The position numbers and the translations under genes are program-made. DNA of 64,000 nt from Nitrospira sp. GTDB taxonomy: Bacteria > Nitrospirota > Nitrospiria > Nitrospirales > Nitrospiraceae. This document shows, piece by piece, positions 34,101 through 41,922 of this stretch (position 1 is its first letter; each line of letters opens with the position of its first letter). The notes under the pieces were generated by a model. The model was not told where the DNA came from. It did no database searches and saw only the letters and a program-made list of their open reading frames with translations. The stretch is taken from positions 1 to 64,000 of the forward strand of contig JADJXO010000001.1 of assembly GCA_016715825.1 (NCBI GenBank), given 5' to 3'.

Positions 34101-35638
34101 CTCCGCCGCACCATGATATCTATTCCATCGAAGATCTGGCGCAATTGATTTTCGATCTAAAGAACTCGAATCCGGAGGCCGGTGTCTCGGTCAAGCTCGT
34201 GGCGGAAGTCGGTGTCGGGACGGTCGCGGCCGGCGTCGCCAAAGCGCACGCGGACAAGGTCCTGATCAGTGGGGATTCCGGTGGCACCGGAGCCTCCCCG
34301 TTGTCGTCGATCAAGTATGCCGGTATTCCGTGGGAATTGGGGCTGGCGGAAACGCATCAGACTTTGGTGTTGAACGATCTGCGCGGCCGTATTCGTGTTG
34401 AAACGGACGGGCAGATGAAGACGGGCCGCGATGTGGTGATCGCCACGTTACTCGGTGCGGAAGAGTATGGGTTTGCGACGGCGCCGCTCATCGTCGAGGG
34501 CTGTATCATGATGCGGAAGTGCCACCTCAATACCTGCCCGGTCGGCATTGCGACGCAAGATCCAGAACTGCGAAAGAAATTCAACGGCAAACCGGAACAC
34601 ATCGTCAACTATCTCTTTTTTGTCGCCGAGGAAGCCCGGCAACTCATGGCGAAGCTCGGGTTCAAGACGATCAATGAGATGGTCGGTCGTGTCGATAGGC
34701 TGAAGATTACGAAGGCAGTCGACCACTGGAAGGCCAAGGGATTGGATCTCTCACCGTTACTGGCTATGCCCGATGTCGCGCCAAACGTACCACGGTATTG
34801 CGTACAAAAGCAGGACCATGGCCTCGACCACATCCTTGATAATGAACTGGTGAAATTGTGTCGTCCAGCGGTCGAGACGGGTGAGAAGGTGACGATCGAG
34901 TTGCCGATTCGCAACGTGAATCGGACGACGGGTACGGTCCTGTCGAGCAGCATAGCGAAGAAATATGGCCTCGAAGGGCTTCCAGAAGATACGATCTCGA
35001 TCAAGTTTAACGGGTCCGCCGGGCAATCGTTCGGTGCGTTCCTGGCGCGAGGCATCACGCTGACGTTGGAAGGGGAGTCGAACGACTATATCGGCAAGGG
35101 GCTTTCCGGCGGAAAGATCATCGTGTACCCGCCGAAGGATGCGCTCTATGACCCAGCAGAAACCATTTTGATCGGCAATACGTCGCTCTATGGTGCAACG
35201 CAGGGTGAAGCCTACTTCTATGGCCGGGCGGGGGAGCGCTTTGCCGTTCGGAACAGCGGAGCACAGACCGTGGTGGAAGGGACAGGTGATCATGGCTGTG
35301 AATACATGACAGGCGGCGTGGTCGTGGTGCTCGGCAGGACAGGCCGGAACTTTGCGGCAGGCATGTCCGGCGGCGTGGCGTTCGTGCTCGACGAGCAGGG
35401 CAAATTCAAAGGTCGCTGTAACACCGGCATGGTAGAGTTGGAGACGGTCGTCACATCGGAAGATAAACAGCTTCTCCATGATCTGATCACGAAACATTTC
35501 ATGTATACCGGCAGCCGGAAGGCCAAGCAGGTGCTCGACACCTTTGATGGCACCGTGCCGAAATTTGTGAAGGTGATGCCGGTCGACTACAAGCGCGTGA
35601 TGGAAGAACGGAAGCGTAAAGCAAGTGCGGTACATTAA
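31121..35638 (+). CDS. gltB: Glutamate synthase large subunit
   Basis: Takes the amide nitrogen of glutamine to 2-oxoglutarate, making two glutamates. In order it shows an N-terminal glutaminase domain whose nucleophile is Cys22 after a 21-residue propeptide (KDSCGIGF), a central domain, an FMN-binding barrel (KPGEGGQLPGHKV, SGDSGGTGASPLSS), a 3Fe-4S site CIMMRKCHLNTCPVG, and the C-terminal beta-helix rich in Gly (GLSGGKIIVYP, GDHGCEYMTGG). At 1505 residues it is full length. Its stop codon overlaps the gltD start (TAATG). Gene order gltB-gltD is standard for ammonium assimilation. Confidence 0.98.
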   Translation: MNTPGFPRQQGLYDPRHEKDSCGIGFVVNIKGKKSHDIVRQGLQVLENLTHRGAQGADPCTGDGAGILLQVPHTFFKRVAGDAGVSLPEVSEYGVGQLFLPPNAESRRLCEKVFAEIIGEEGLRLLGWRDVPVKSDSIGVQARKTEPFMRQVFIARDALNEAQFERKLYVTRKRVEKAVLESAIQGREHFYVSSLSAHTIVYKGLLLPHQMAAYYQDLTDERMVSALALVHSRFSTNTFPTWPLAHPYRYVCHNGEINTLKGNVNWMKARQGRLHSDLFGKDMEKLFPIVTEDQSDSACLDNTLEFLLLGGRSLPHAMMMLIPEPWVANSQMDLDRRGFYQYHAAMMEPWDGPAAVCFTDGKMIGATLDRNGLRPCRYQVMTDDTVVLSSEAGVLPVPAKEIRMKGRLMPGRMFLVDTVQGRIIDDEEIKTDMAKRKPYRSWVTQYGVSLDELPEPLNVPQPDHPTIRQRQQAFGYTVEELKMVITPMIVNGEEPTSSMGTDTPLAVLSDRPQLLFKYFKQLFAQVTNPPIDPIREQLVMSLVTNIGPKPNLMDESPESCRRIKVQQPILTNADLQKIRGISDPHFKSKTLRMLFRVAEGADGLGAAVDELCREASLAIKEGYEFLILSDRGVDGDWAPIPSLLGISAVHHHLVRECTRTEVGLILETGEPRDVHQFACLIGYGVGTINPYLVFETLVDMERDGYLPEGLDAQTAEAKFIKAINKGLLKIFSKMGISTVQSYCGAQIFEAIGLSHELIARYFTGTASRVEGVGIREIGEETLRRHRMAYEPAAIRQLEFGGEVHYRIQGEHHNWNPDTIYKLQHASRANDAKTYAEFAQLVNDESQRRSNLRGLLEFKFPSQPIPIEAVEPAQDIVKRFNTGAMSFGSISKEAHETLAIAMNRVGGKSNTGEGGEDPERFTPMPNGDSKNSYIKQVASARFGVTAHYLVNARELQIKMAQGAKPGEGGQLPGHKVDEQIARFRYSTPGVQLISPPPHHDIYSIEDLAQLIFDLKNSNPEAGVSVKLVAEVGVGTVAAGVAKAHADKVLISGDSGGTGASPLSSIKYAGIPWELGLAETHQTLVLNDLRGRIRVETDGQMKTGRDVVIATLLGAEEYGFATAPLIVEGCIMMRKCHLNTCPVGIATQDPELRKKFNGKPEHIVNYLFFVAEEARQLMAKLGFKTINEMVGRVDRLKITKAVDHWKAKGLDLSPLLAMPDVAPNVPRYCVQKQDHGLDHILDNELVKLCRPAVETGEKVTIELPIRNVNRTTGTVLSSSIAKKYGLEGLPEDTISIKFNGSAGQSFGAFLARGITLTLEGESNDYIGKGLSGGKIIVYPPKDALYDPAETILIGNTSLYGATQGEAYFYGRAGERFAVRNSGAQTVVEGTGDHGCEYMTGGVVVVLGRTGRNFAAGMSGGVAFVLDEQGKFKGRCNTGMVELETVVTSEDKQLLHDLITKHFMYTGSRKAKQVLDTFDGTVPKFVKVMPVDYKRVMEERKRKASAVH

Positions 35639-37083
35639 TGGGTGATCCAAAAGGTTTCATGAAATATGCCCGTGAGGGCCCGAAGCGGAAGCCGATCGAG
35701 TTGCGTGTGCTCGATTGGAAGGAGATGTACGAGCCGATCTCGGAGGAGAAGCTCAAGGTCCAAGGCGCGCGTTGCATGGATTGCGGTGTGCCGTTTTGCC
35801 AAGGCAGCACTGGCTGCCCCGTCGTCAATCTCATCCCTGAATGGAACGATCTTGTTTACCGTGGTCGCTGGAAAGATGCCCTCAAAGCGCTGCACACGAC
35901 GAATAACTTTCCGGAATTCACGGGCCGGCTCTGCCCGGCCCCCTGCGAAGGGGCCTGTGTGCTCGGGATCAATGAAGATCCGGTTTCCATCCGCATCATC
36001 GAATGGAATATTGTCGATCGAGGATTCAACGACGGAATGATCGCCCCGATCCTGCCTGTCGTCAAGACTGGGAAGACGGTTGCGATCATCGGTTCCGGTC
36101 CGGCAGGGCTGGCTGCGGCACAGCAATTGGCTCGTGCCGGCCATGACGTGACGCTCTTCGAAAAATCCGATCGGATCGGTGGCCTCCTCCGCTACGGCAT
36201 CCCCGACTTCAAAATGGAGAAGTGGGTCATCGACCGTCGTTTAGAACAGATGAAGGCCGAAGGGGTGAAGTTCCAAACTGGTGTGACGGTCGGCACTGAT
36301 ATCACCGGCGAGCAGCTGCGCAAGCAGTTCGACGCGGTAGGGCTCACGATGGGAGCCGAACAGGCGCGCGAGCTACCGATTCCTGGCCGTGAGCTCAAGG
36401 GTGTGCACCTCGCCATGGAATATCTCACCCAGCAGAACAAGCGGACAGCCGGTATTCCGGTTACCGACGAACCGATCACAGCAAAGGGGAAGCGGGTGGT
36501 CATCATCGGCGGCGGGGATACCGGGTCCGATTGTCTCGGCACTGCCCATCGTCAGGGTTGCGTCGAAGCACATCAATTTGAATTGTTGCCCGAACCGCCC
36601 CCGCAGCGGGCTGGCTCCACCCCCTGGCCGCTCTGGCCGATGCAGCTGCGCACTTCCCACGCTCATGAGGAAGGGTGTGATCGGCAATGGAGCGTGTCGA
36701 CGACGAAGTTCTCCGGTCATAACGGCCATGTCACAAAACTACATGGCCACCGGGTCAAGTTTGAAAACGGCAAGTTTGAACCGATGCCCGGTACCGAGTT
36801 CGAGATGAATGCCGATCTCGTGTTGCTTGCCATGGGGTTTACCGGTCCGGTCAAGAACGGTCTGCTCGATGACCTGGGCGTAAAATATGACGCACGCGGT
36901 GCTGTGACGGTCGACCAGCACTTCATGACCAACCTTGAAGGCGTCTTTGCCGGCGGCGATACCAAACGCGGCGCGTCGCTCATCGTCTGGGCCATCGCCG
37001 AAGGGCGAAAAATGGCGGCAGGGATCAATCAGTATCTGCAAGCGAACCGGTCCGCAAAAAGGCCATCTCCTGAGCCTGGTTGA
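35638..37083 (+). CDS. gltD: Glutamate synthase small subunit
   Basis: The electron-input subunit of glutamate synthase, 481 residues. Seen: Cys clusters for 4Fe-4S centres (CMDCGVPFC, then CPVVN; CPAPCEGACVLG), FAD-binding VAIIGSGPAGLAAAQQLA, KSDRIGGLLRYGIPDFKM, NAD(P)H-binding VVIIGGGDTGSDC, and the closing FAGGDTKRGASLIVWAIAEGR. It overlaps gltB by one base. The C-terminal tail after YLQ is somewhat longer (ANRSAKRPSPEPG) than in decayed partial copies of the same 3' end found at 39789-39932 and 40244-40296. Confidence 0.97.
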   Translation: MGDPKGFMKYAREGPKRKPIELRVLDWKEMYEPISEEKLKVQGARCMDCGVPFCQGSTGCPVVNLIPEWNDLVYRGRWKDALKALHTTNNFPEFTGRLCPAPCEGACVLGINEDPVSIRIIEWNIVDRGFNDGMIAPILPVVKTGKTVAIIGSGPAGLAAAQQLARAGHDVTLFEKSDRIGGLLRYGIPDFKMEKWVIDRRLEQMKAEGVKFQTGVTVGTDITGEQLRKQFDAVGLTMGAEQARELPIPGRELKGVHLAMEYLTQQNKRTAGIPVTDEPITAKGKRVVIIGGGDTGSDCLGTAHRQGCVEAHQFELLPEPPPQRAGSTPWPLWPMQLRTSHAHEEGCDRQWSVSTTKFSGHNGHVTKLHGHRVKFENGKFEPMPGTEFEMNADLVLLAMGFTGPVKNGLLDDLGVKYDARGAVTVDQHFMTNLEGVFAGGDTKRGASLIVWAIAEGRKMAAGINQYLQANRSAKRPSPEPG

Positions 37084-37580
37084 GCTGTTAGCAAGGCTTT
37101 CCAACTTTGTGGATGTTAAGTGGTTGCCCGAGCAGAGGGTTCGAAGAGCGCGACTTTTTGAAGGGACGGGTAGGTCGGTCGGCCACGTAGGCAATCCGTT
37201 AGCGAACGTAGAGAGTTTTCTCTCGCTTGGGCAGCACAGCCTTGCCCTGTCTGCATGCCTCAATAGTGATCTGCTAGCTGGGTGGGGCCATCCTGTTTCC
37301 AGTTTTATCAGTTCATCAAGTCACTCCCGCCTATCCTAATACAGCGTACGCCTGTGCGCGCCTGTCATAAAAAGATACAGCGACGAATCGCTTTCGATTC
37401 AGAAACGGTAGTCTCTCCCGTACCCGACAGTCTGTTTAGATCCGGGTCACCTAATCGCCTCATCCAATAACAATTCAAAGGGTTGTGAATGATTCAACAC
37501 GGAGAGGTGCCATCCCTGTTTCACCAGGTACGTATATTGCCTATTAATAGATAGGGAAGGGAATCGGAACGGAGGATCTC
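37084..37580. other. Gene-free stretch after gltD
   Basis: About 500 bases with no credible gene on either strand. A small hairpin GAGAG-4-CTCTC lies near 37211. The last 20 bases hold the ribosome site GGAGG (37573-37577) of the DUF2235 gene. No transposase remnant, tRNA or terminator with a T-run was recognised. It may be debris of the insertion events seen further downstream. Confidence 0.4.
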
Positions 37581-39773
37581 ATGTCGAAGAACATCGTGCT
37601 GTTATCCGATGGTACCGGGAATAGTGCAGCAAAGGTTGTGAAGACGAATGTGTGGAGGTTGTATCAGGCGTTGGATGTTTCTGCGACGAATCAAGAGAAT
37701 CCCAACGCGCCTGTCCAGATCGCGTTCTATGACGATGGCGTGGGTACCTCCTCTTTCATGCCTCTCGCGGTACTCGGTGGCGCGTTTGGATGGGGGCTCA
37801 AACGCAACGTACTGGATCTCTACTGTTTTCTCTGTCGAAACTACGAACCAGATGATCGTATTTATTGCTTTGGGTTCAGTCGAGGAGCATTCACGGCTCG
37901 CGTGTTAGTCGGGATGGTCACTTCTCAAGGGCTGGTCCCTGTCACCGGCCTGTCAGAAGATGAACTACGGCGCCACGCTACCCGACGCTATCGCGAGTTC
38001 CGCAGGGAGTTCGCTCAGGGGGATGTGGTTGTGAACGTTTTTCGGCGGGTTCGCGATGTGGTCTTATCCATTCAGAACGATGGCGAAGGGCGTTATAAAT
38101 CTGACAAGGTAATTCCACCGATCAACTTTGTCGGGCTGTGGGATACTGTGGCCGCCTATGGGTTGCCAATCGACGAGCTCACGAGGGCATGGGATAAGAT
38201 CTTTCCCCTTTCCGCGCCAGATCGGAACTTGAGTAAGCATGTGAATCAGGCCTGTCACGCACTTGCCCTCGACGACGAGCGGCATTCATTTCATCCAGTA
38301 CTCTGGAACGAGGCGGACCAAACTAATCCGCCGCGCATCAAGCAAGTATGGTTCTCAGGTATGCATGCGAACGTTGGGGGAGGCTATCCGGACGATGCGT
38401 TGGCCCACGTGTCACTCGACTGGATGATGACGGAGGCCGAAGATGCTAAGTTGGTGTTTCTTGAAAATGACCGAGAGAAGGTACGGATATCGTCGGACTT
38501 GAATGGGAAGCTCTATGACTCGCGCTCGGGGATGGGAGGAGTGTATCGTTATCAGCCGCGAGATCTTGTTGCTCTCTGCAATGACAGACCTCATGAGAAC
38601 AATCAGGTAATCGTCGAACTTCCAAAGATTCATCACAGCGTCATGAAACGCATCCAATTGAATATGGATGGGTATGCCCCCATCGGCCTTCCCACTCGTT
38701 ATGTGGTCGTTGGACCTGGTGGGAATGTGGTCGATCAGAAAATCGGAGATCCGACGGGGAAGATTTTTATTGAAACCGAAGAGGCGGCTACAGCTCGGCG
38801 CAATCGTGAAGAAGGTGTCTGGGACCTCGTCTGGCGAAAGCGCGCTGTGTACTTTCTCTCCGTACTGGTCGCACTGTCCCTTCTGGTCTTCCCGGTATGG
38901 CATCATGACTCAACTGCTTGTGAGGGAAAATCTTGTTGGGCCGCACCGTTCGTCAACGCCCTTGAACTGGTGGCTCCTGGTGCATTGTTTCCCTGGATTA
39001 GTGCCTTTAAAACTCATCCAGCTGCACTTGGTGCGCATATGGCGCTTCTTGTGCTCTTGATTATGAGAGGAGGTCAATTAGGGGCAAAAATTAAGGGGCA
39101 AATGCGCAGGATTTGGGATGAACAGAAGGTGGAGGGGGAGCCAGGCATTGTACGCTCGCTCAGAACCAGCAGATTGTATAAGGGTGTCATGGGAACTATG
39201 CGCACTTGGGTCATGCCATGGGTTGCCAGTCTGGCTGTCATCTGGTTGCTGTTCGCTGGCCTATCGCAGGGGGTATTTTCAATCTTGAACTCTGGTGGTG
39301 TGATCTGCTCCGTCACATCGTCTCGCTCCGTTCAACGGTTTGTGACACGTGATATTTGTTGGAACAGTCATAAAACAGCACAGCAGGGGACTCGTTATCG
39401 CGTAACGATTTCAATGGGGGAAGGAGGATGGACAGATAGGGGTGTGCCCGCTGGGCTGGGGGGGGTGCATTCGTCCGATGTGACGTTGCCCATGCATCTC
39501 TTCACGCTGTTTAAAAGAGACATCCACGAGCCGTGGTTCCGCCCCATCCTTCGTATTGGCGATGAAGGTGCGGACGACTATCCGCTCGTTGGGGACTTGA
39601 AAGATGGTGGTCGTGTGCTCGTAGCAGAAATAACGGCGCGTCGGTCCGGGCCCGTCTATCTATTTGTGAATGATGCTGTGCTTCCAGGTCCATCAAGCTG
39701 GCAAAAGTTGTATGACAATAATGAGGGTTATGGGACGTTCGAGTTCGAGAGGCTTGGACATACCTCGTACTGA
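37581..39773 (+). CDS. DUF2235 domain protein with membrane segments (predicted lipase-like hydrolase)
   Basis: A 730-residue protein. The N-terminal 390 residues form a DUF2235 alpha/beta-hydrolase domain: KNIVLLSDGTGNS, YDDGVGTSS, FGFSRGAFTAR (nucleophile elbow GxSxG), NFVGLWDTVAAYGLP and SGMHANVGGGYPDD with the probable catalytic His. Then come at least three hydrophobic segments near residues 420-437, 465-500 and 545-568, and a C-terminal region of about 150 residues without recognised domain. DUF2235 proteins include phospholipase effectors of type VI secretion, but no T6SS gene is nearby. GGAGG precedes the ATG. It is the first gene of an accessory stretch placed after gltD. Confidence 0.82.
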   Translation: MSKNIVLLSDGTGNSAAKVVKTNVWRLYQALDVSATNQENPNAPVQIAFYDDGVGTSSFMPLAVLGGAFGWGLKRNVLDLYCFLCRNYEPDDRIYCFGFSRGAFTARVLVGMVTSQGLVPVTGLSEDELRRHATRRYREFRREFAQGDVVVNVFRRVRDVVLSIQNDGEGRYKSDKVIPPINFVGLWDTVAAYGLPIDELTRAWDKIFPLSAPDRNLSKHVNQACHALALDDERHSFHPVLWNEADQTNPPRIKQVWFSGMHANVGGGYPDDALAHVSLDWMMTEAEDAKLVFLENDREKVRISSDLNGKLYDSRSGMGGVYRYQPRDLVALCNDRPHENNQVIVELPKIHHSVMKRIQLNMDGYAPIGLPTRYVVVGPGGNVVDQKIGDPTGKIFIETEEAATARRNREEGVWDLVWRKRAVYFLSVLVALSLLVFPVWHHDSTACEGKSCWAAPFVNALELVAPGALFPWISAFKTHPAALGAHMALLVLLIMRGGQLGAKIKGQMRRIWDEQKVEGEPGIVRSLRTSRLYKGVMGTMRTWVMPWVASLAVIWLLFAGLSQGVFSILNSGGVICSVTSSRSVQRFVTRDICWNSHKTAQQGTRYRVTISMGEGGWTDRGVPAGLGGVHSSDVTLPMHLFTLFKRDIHEPWFRPILRIGDEGADDYPLVGDLKDGGRVLVAEITARRSGPVYLFVNDAVLPGPSSWQKLYDNNEGYGTFEFERLGHTSY

Positions 39774-39788
39774 GTGGGGATTCTGTTG

Positions 39789-39932
39789 CATCGTTTCATC
39801 AATGGTAACAGTATCCTTTTGAGCGACGACATGGAACGCAGTGCGGCATTCACACCGTAGGCCATTGCTGAACGGCGAAAAATGGCAGCGCGGATGGATA
39901 AGTATCTGCAGGCTGTGAAGTCGAGAAAGTAG
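39789..39932 (+). pseudogene. Decayed 3' end of gltD, copy 1
   Basis: Translation in one frame is collinear, without gaps, with the last part of GltD. AIAERRKMAARMDKYLQ stands for AIAEGRKMAAGINQYLQ. Upstream, DDMERSAAF stands for GDTKRGASL, with weak agreement back to the GltD segment HFMTN. A stop at 39858-39860 replaces the Trp codon just before AIAE (TGG to TAG), and no start or upstream domain is present. It ends in its own stop after VKSRK. It directly follows the DUF2235 gene. Confidence 0.8.
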
Positions 39933-40023
39933 CTCGGGCTCAGTCGCTGTTGCGGCAGTCCACAGGTTTTAGCAGACATCAAGGAACTAGAGGCAATCCG
40001 CAGGCAAAAGGGAGATAGTTGAC

Positions 40024-40242
40024 ATGGCGGACAAATGTGAGGGTGCGTCAAATAAAGAACAAACAAAACATTGGGACGCCAGCGATCAGAGTCTCCTTTC
40101 GGCTACATTGCTGGCGACGCCTACGCAGCGGATAGCCTGGTTGGAAGAAGCGCTGCAGCTGGACTATGCAACCGGTGTCTTGAAGGCGAGAGAGTTCCTT
40201 AGCGAGGAAGAGTGGGAGGCGATGGACTCCTCACGTGGATGA
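40024..40242 (+). CDS. Small acidic protein, 72 residues, unknown function
   Basis: Not recognised beyond a general resemblance to small helical proteins with a PTQRIAWLEEALQLDYATGVLKARE pattern, seen here at residues 33-57. It is predicted helical with a Trp-containing acidic C-terminus (EEEWEAMD). A purine-rich AGGGAGA lies before the ATG. Its stop is followed within two bases by the second gltD remnant. A partner role for the nuclease-like protein downstream, antitoxin-like, is possible but unproven. Confidence 0.5.
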   Translation: MADKCEGASNKEQTKHWDASDQSLLSATLLATPTQRIAWLEEALQLDYATGVLKAREFLSEEEWEAMDSSRG

Positions 40243-40243
40243 G

Positions 40244-40296
40244 CGTCTGGGTTATCGTCGAAGGGGTAAAATGGTGGCAGGGATCGATAGTATCTG
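40244..40296 (+). pseudogene. Decayed 3' end of gltD, copy 2
   Basis: About 53 bases align at the DNA level with the gltD segment coding IVWAIAEGRKMAAGINQYL. CGTCTGGG is identical, ATCG-CGAAGGG differs at one base, then come AAATGG-GGCAGGGATC with one substitution and AGTATCTG. One short indel shifts the frame. It lies between the 72-residue gene and the next gene, just as copy 1 follows the DUF2235 gene. Confidence 0.65.
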
Positions 40297-40337
40297 ATAG
40301 GGGAAAGTCAAAGCGAGATCTGGTTAGCTGGTCATGT

Positions 40338-40784
40338 ATGTACTCCGAACAAGCTAAAGGTGCCGACGAAATTAAAGTTTTTCTTCGTTTCCTGCAAGCT
40401 GTTGATCTGCCTATCGCGGCGAGCAGCATTGAGAAACGCGACCCGCCAGAGCCCGATATTCGATGCGTTCATGCCACGGACGGGGCAGTCGCATTCGAAC
40501 TTGTTGAGATCTGCGACCCGAATCTTGCAAAGGCAATAAGCGCGCGATCGGAGGCGTACATCCGTACCTCAGATCCATCGGCTCGAATTATTTCGAAGAA
40601 ACTTCGCTGCAAATATACGACGAATCTCCCCATTGAACTGCTTTGCTATACAAATGGGCGTGTCATTACGCCAGATAATGTGATCATTCCCACTGTGGCA
40701 CCTTACCTCCAATCGTGGAGGCACGTCTTTAGGCGTGCATGGCTGTTAGGCAGGAAGGGAGCATATGGGCTTTGGTCCGGCTAA
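40338..40784 (+). CDS. Uncharacterised protein, possibly restriction-endonuclease-like
   Basis: A 148-residue soluble protein. Seen: KGADEIKVFLRFLQAV, then IEKRDPPEPDIRC and AFELVEICDPNLAKAI, followed by PIELLCYTN and a C-terminal RRAWLLGRKGAYGLW. The arrangement D...E-x-V-E after a beta strand could be a PD-(D/E)xK-like metal site, but no family can be named with confidence. ATG 40338 is chosen since the sequence upstream in frame is the gltD remnant; ATG 40334 is out of frame. Base composition looks less GC-rich than neighbouring housekeeping genes. Confidence 0.5.
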   Translation: MYSEQAKGADEIKVFLRFLQAVDLPIAASSIEKRDPPEPDIRCVHATDGAVAFELVEICDPNLAKAISARSEAYIRTSDPSARIISKKLRCKYTTNLPIELLCYTNGRVITPDNVIIPTVAPYLQSWRHVFRRAWLLGRKGAYGLWSG

Positions 40785-40961
40785 CTTGGCGTTCGAGCGA
40801 ACTCTCAAGTGTGATGATCAGCCCGCGCTCACGCACAGCTCATTGATGAATCGCGGTGCGCAAAAATGAGAGAAATGGCGTTGGGAGTCTTTTCTAGCTC
40901 AGAAAGCGGGAGGCCAGCGTTGGTTGTTGGTTGATTGCTCAGCTCGGTCCAAAGAATAGAT

Positions 40962-41327
40962 TTACGCAGCGACTAGGTCGAGCGCGAGTTCAGTTTGAAT
41001 AGGTTGGCTGGACGTAACAGGTGCTTCGCGACCTTCGATCAGATCACTGACTCGTTCTCGGACTCCCTCGGCGTAGCGAAGGAACTCGATGCCGAACTGA
41101 TTGTCTTTGTGCCAGCGCACGACTGAGACTTCTACGGCGAGATGGGATTCTGTTTGGGGTACCTCGAAATGGAGGGCGAGATAGCTTCCGGGAGTCAGGG
41201 CCGCATTGCTTTGTATTCGGCAGCCCGTGGTAGAGAGATCGAAGAGGGTGCCTTCTCCGGCGCCGTTGTCCGTCTGGACGCTGGCGGAATACCGCACATA
41301 CTTTCTTGGGCTGTTCCGTAGCCTCAT
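40962..41327 (-). CDS. PilZ domain protein
   Basis: A 121-residue, predicted cyclic di-GMP receptor. Seen: the RxxxR motif as RKYVR near residue 8-12 and DLSTTGCRI, the (D/N)xSxxG motif, about 20 residues later. HFEVP, VVRWHKDNQFGIEF and a C-terminal helix follow. All residues needed for ligand binding are present. It has no other domain and diverges from the DUF5069 gene. Which process it controls is not visible here. Confidence 0.85.
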   Translation of the reverse strand: MRLRNSPRKYVRYSASVQTDNGAGEGTLFDLSTTGCRIQSNAALTPGSYLALHFEVPQTESHLAVEVSVVRWHKDNQFGIEFLRYAEGVRERVSDLIEGREAPVTSSQPIQTELALDLVAA

Positions 41328-41473
41328 AGGTGCCTCCGTGCTACTGCCTGTATCGGCGGGGAGGGAAAAAACTTAAAGGGGGGGAGGGAATTTCTCTTCC
41401 GGTGATTCTCGCTAGACGCGCCCGGCTCTATTTTTGTATTGTTCGAAACACTTGTATAGAGGAGGACTAACCG

Positions 41474-41911
41474 ATGACTCGGCAAAATTTTCCCCGCAGC
41501 CCCAAGGTTCTTCTCGGTGGGATTGCTCACCTCGGACGGTTTATCGACAAAATTCAGCTTCGTCATGCTGGACAAATTCAGGACTACAACTACATCACGA
41601 TGGGGTTCGATAAGTATCTCGTGGATTTTCTTGGTATTGATGGAAAGGCCTTCGAGCAGCGGGTCTTAGCCGGTGGAATGGATGAGGACCTACTTGCGTG
41701 GGTGAAGGAGAATGGCCACAAGGTTTCAGATGAAGAAATCGATCAATGGAGCAAGAATCTCCTGGCATCCGGTCCGAAAGATGAGGCAGCTCGCCAGCGG
41801 TTTCAAGGCCGGCTTCAAGAAGTTGCCTCCAAGCGTGGCGTACCGGTATCGAGTCTTCCCTCCGTGTCTACCTGGGTGGATGTCATCGAGCTTGACGAAG
41901 AGCGCCTGTAG
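41474..41911 (+). CDS. DUF5069 domain protein
   Basis: A 145-residue soluble protein of a family with unknown function. Seen: PRSPKVLLGGIAHLGRFIDKIQLRHAGQ at the N-terminus and DYNYITMGFDKYLVDFLGI, the family core, then WVKENGHKVSDEEID. AGAGGAGG lies a few bases before the ATG, giving a strong start. It is followed after 11 bases by a membrane-protein gene, likely in one transcript. Confidence 0.8.
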   Translation: MTRQNFPRSPKVLLGGIAHLGRFIDKIQLRHAGQIQDYNYITMGFDKYLVDFLGIDGKAFEQRVLAGGMDEDLLAWVKENGHKVSDEEIDQWSKNLLASGPKDEAARQRFQGRLQEVASKRGVPVSSLPSVSTWVDVIELDEERL

Positions 41912-41922
41912 TAGCATGAGCC

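Noticed and set aside
34757..35650. 297-codon minus-strand frame
   Set aside because: Antisense to the C-terminal part of gltB, which is unambiguously coding.
40850..40900. Possible third gltD-end remnant (AAAATGAGAGAAATGGCG region)
   Set aside because: Only about 15 of 21 positions agree and the frame and flanks do not continue the match; compatible with chance.
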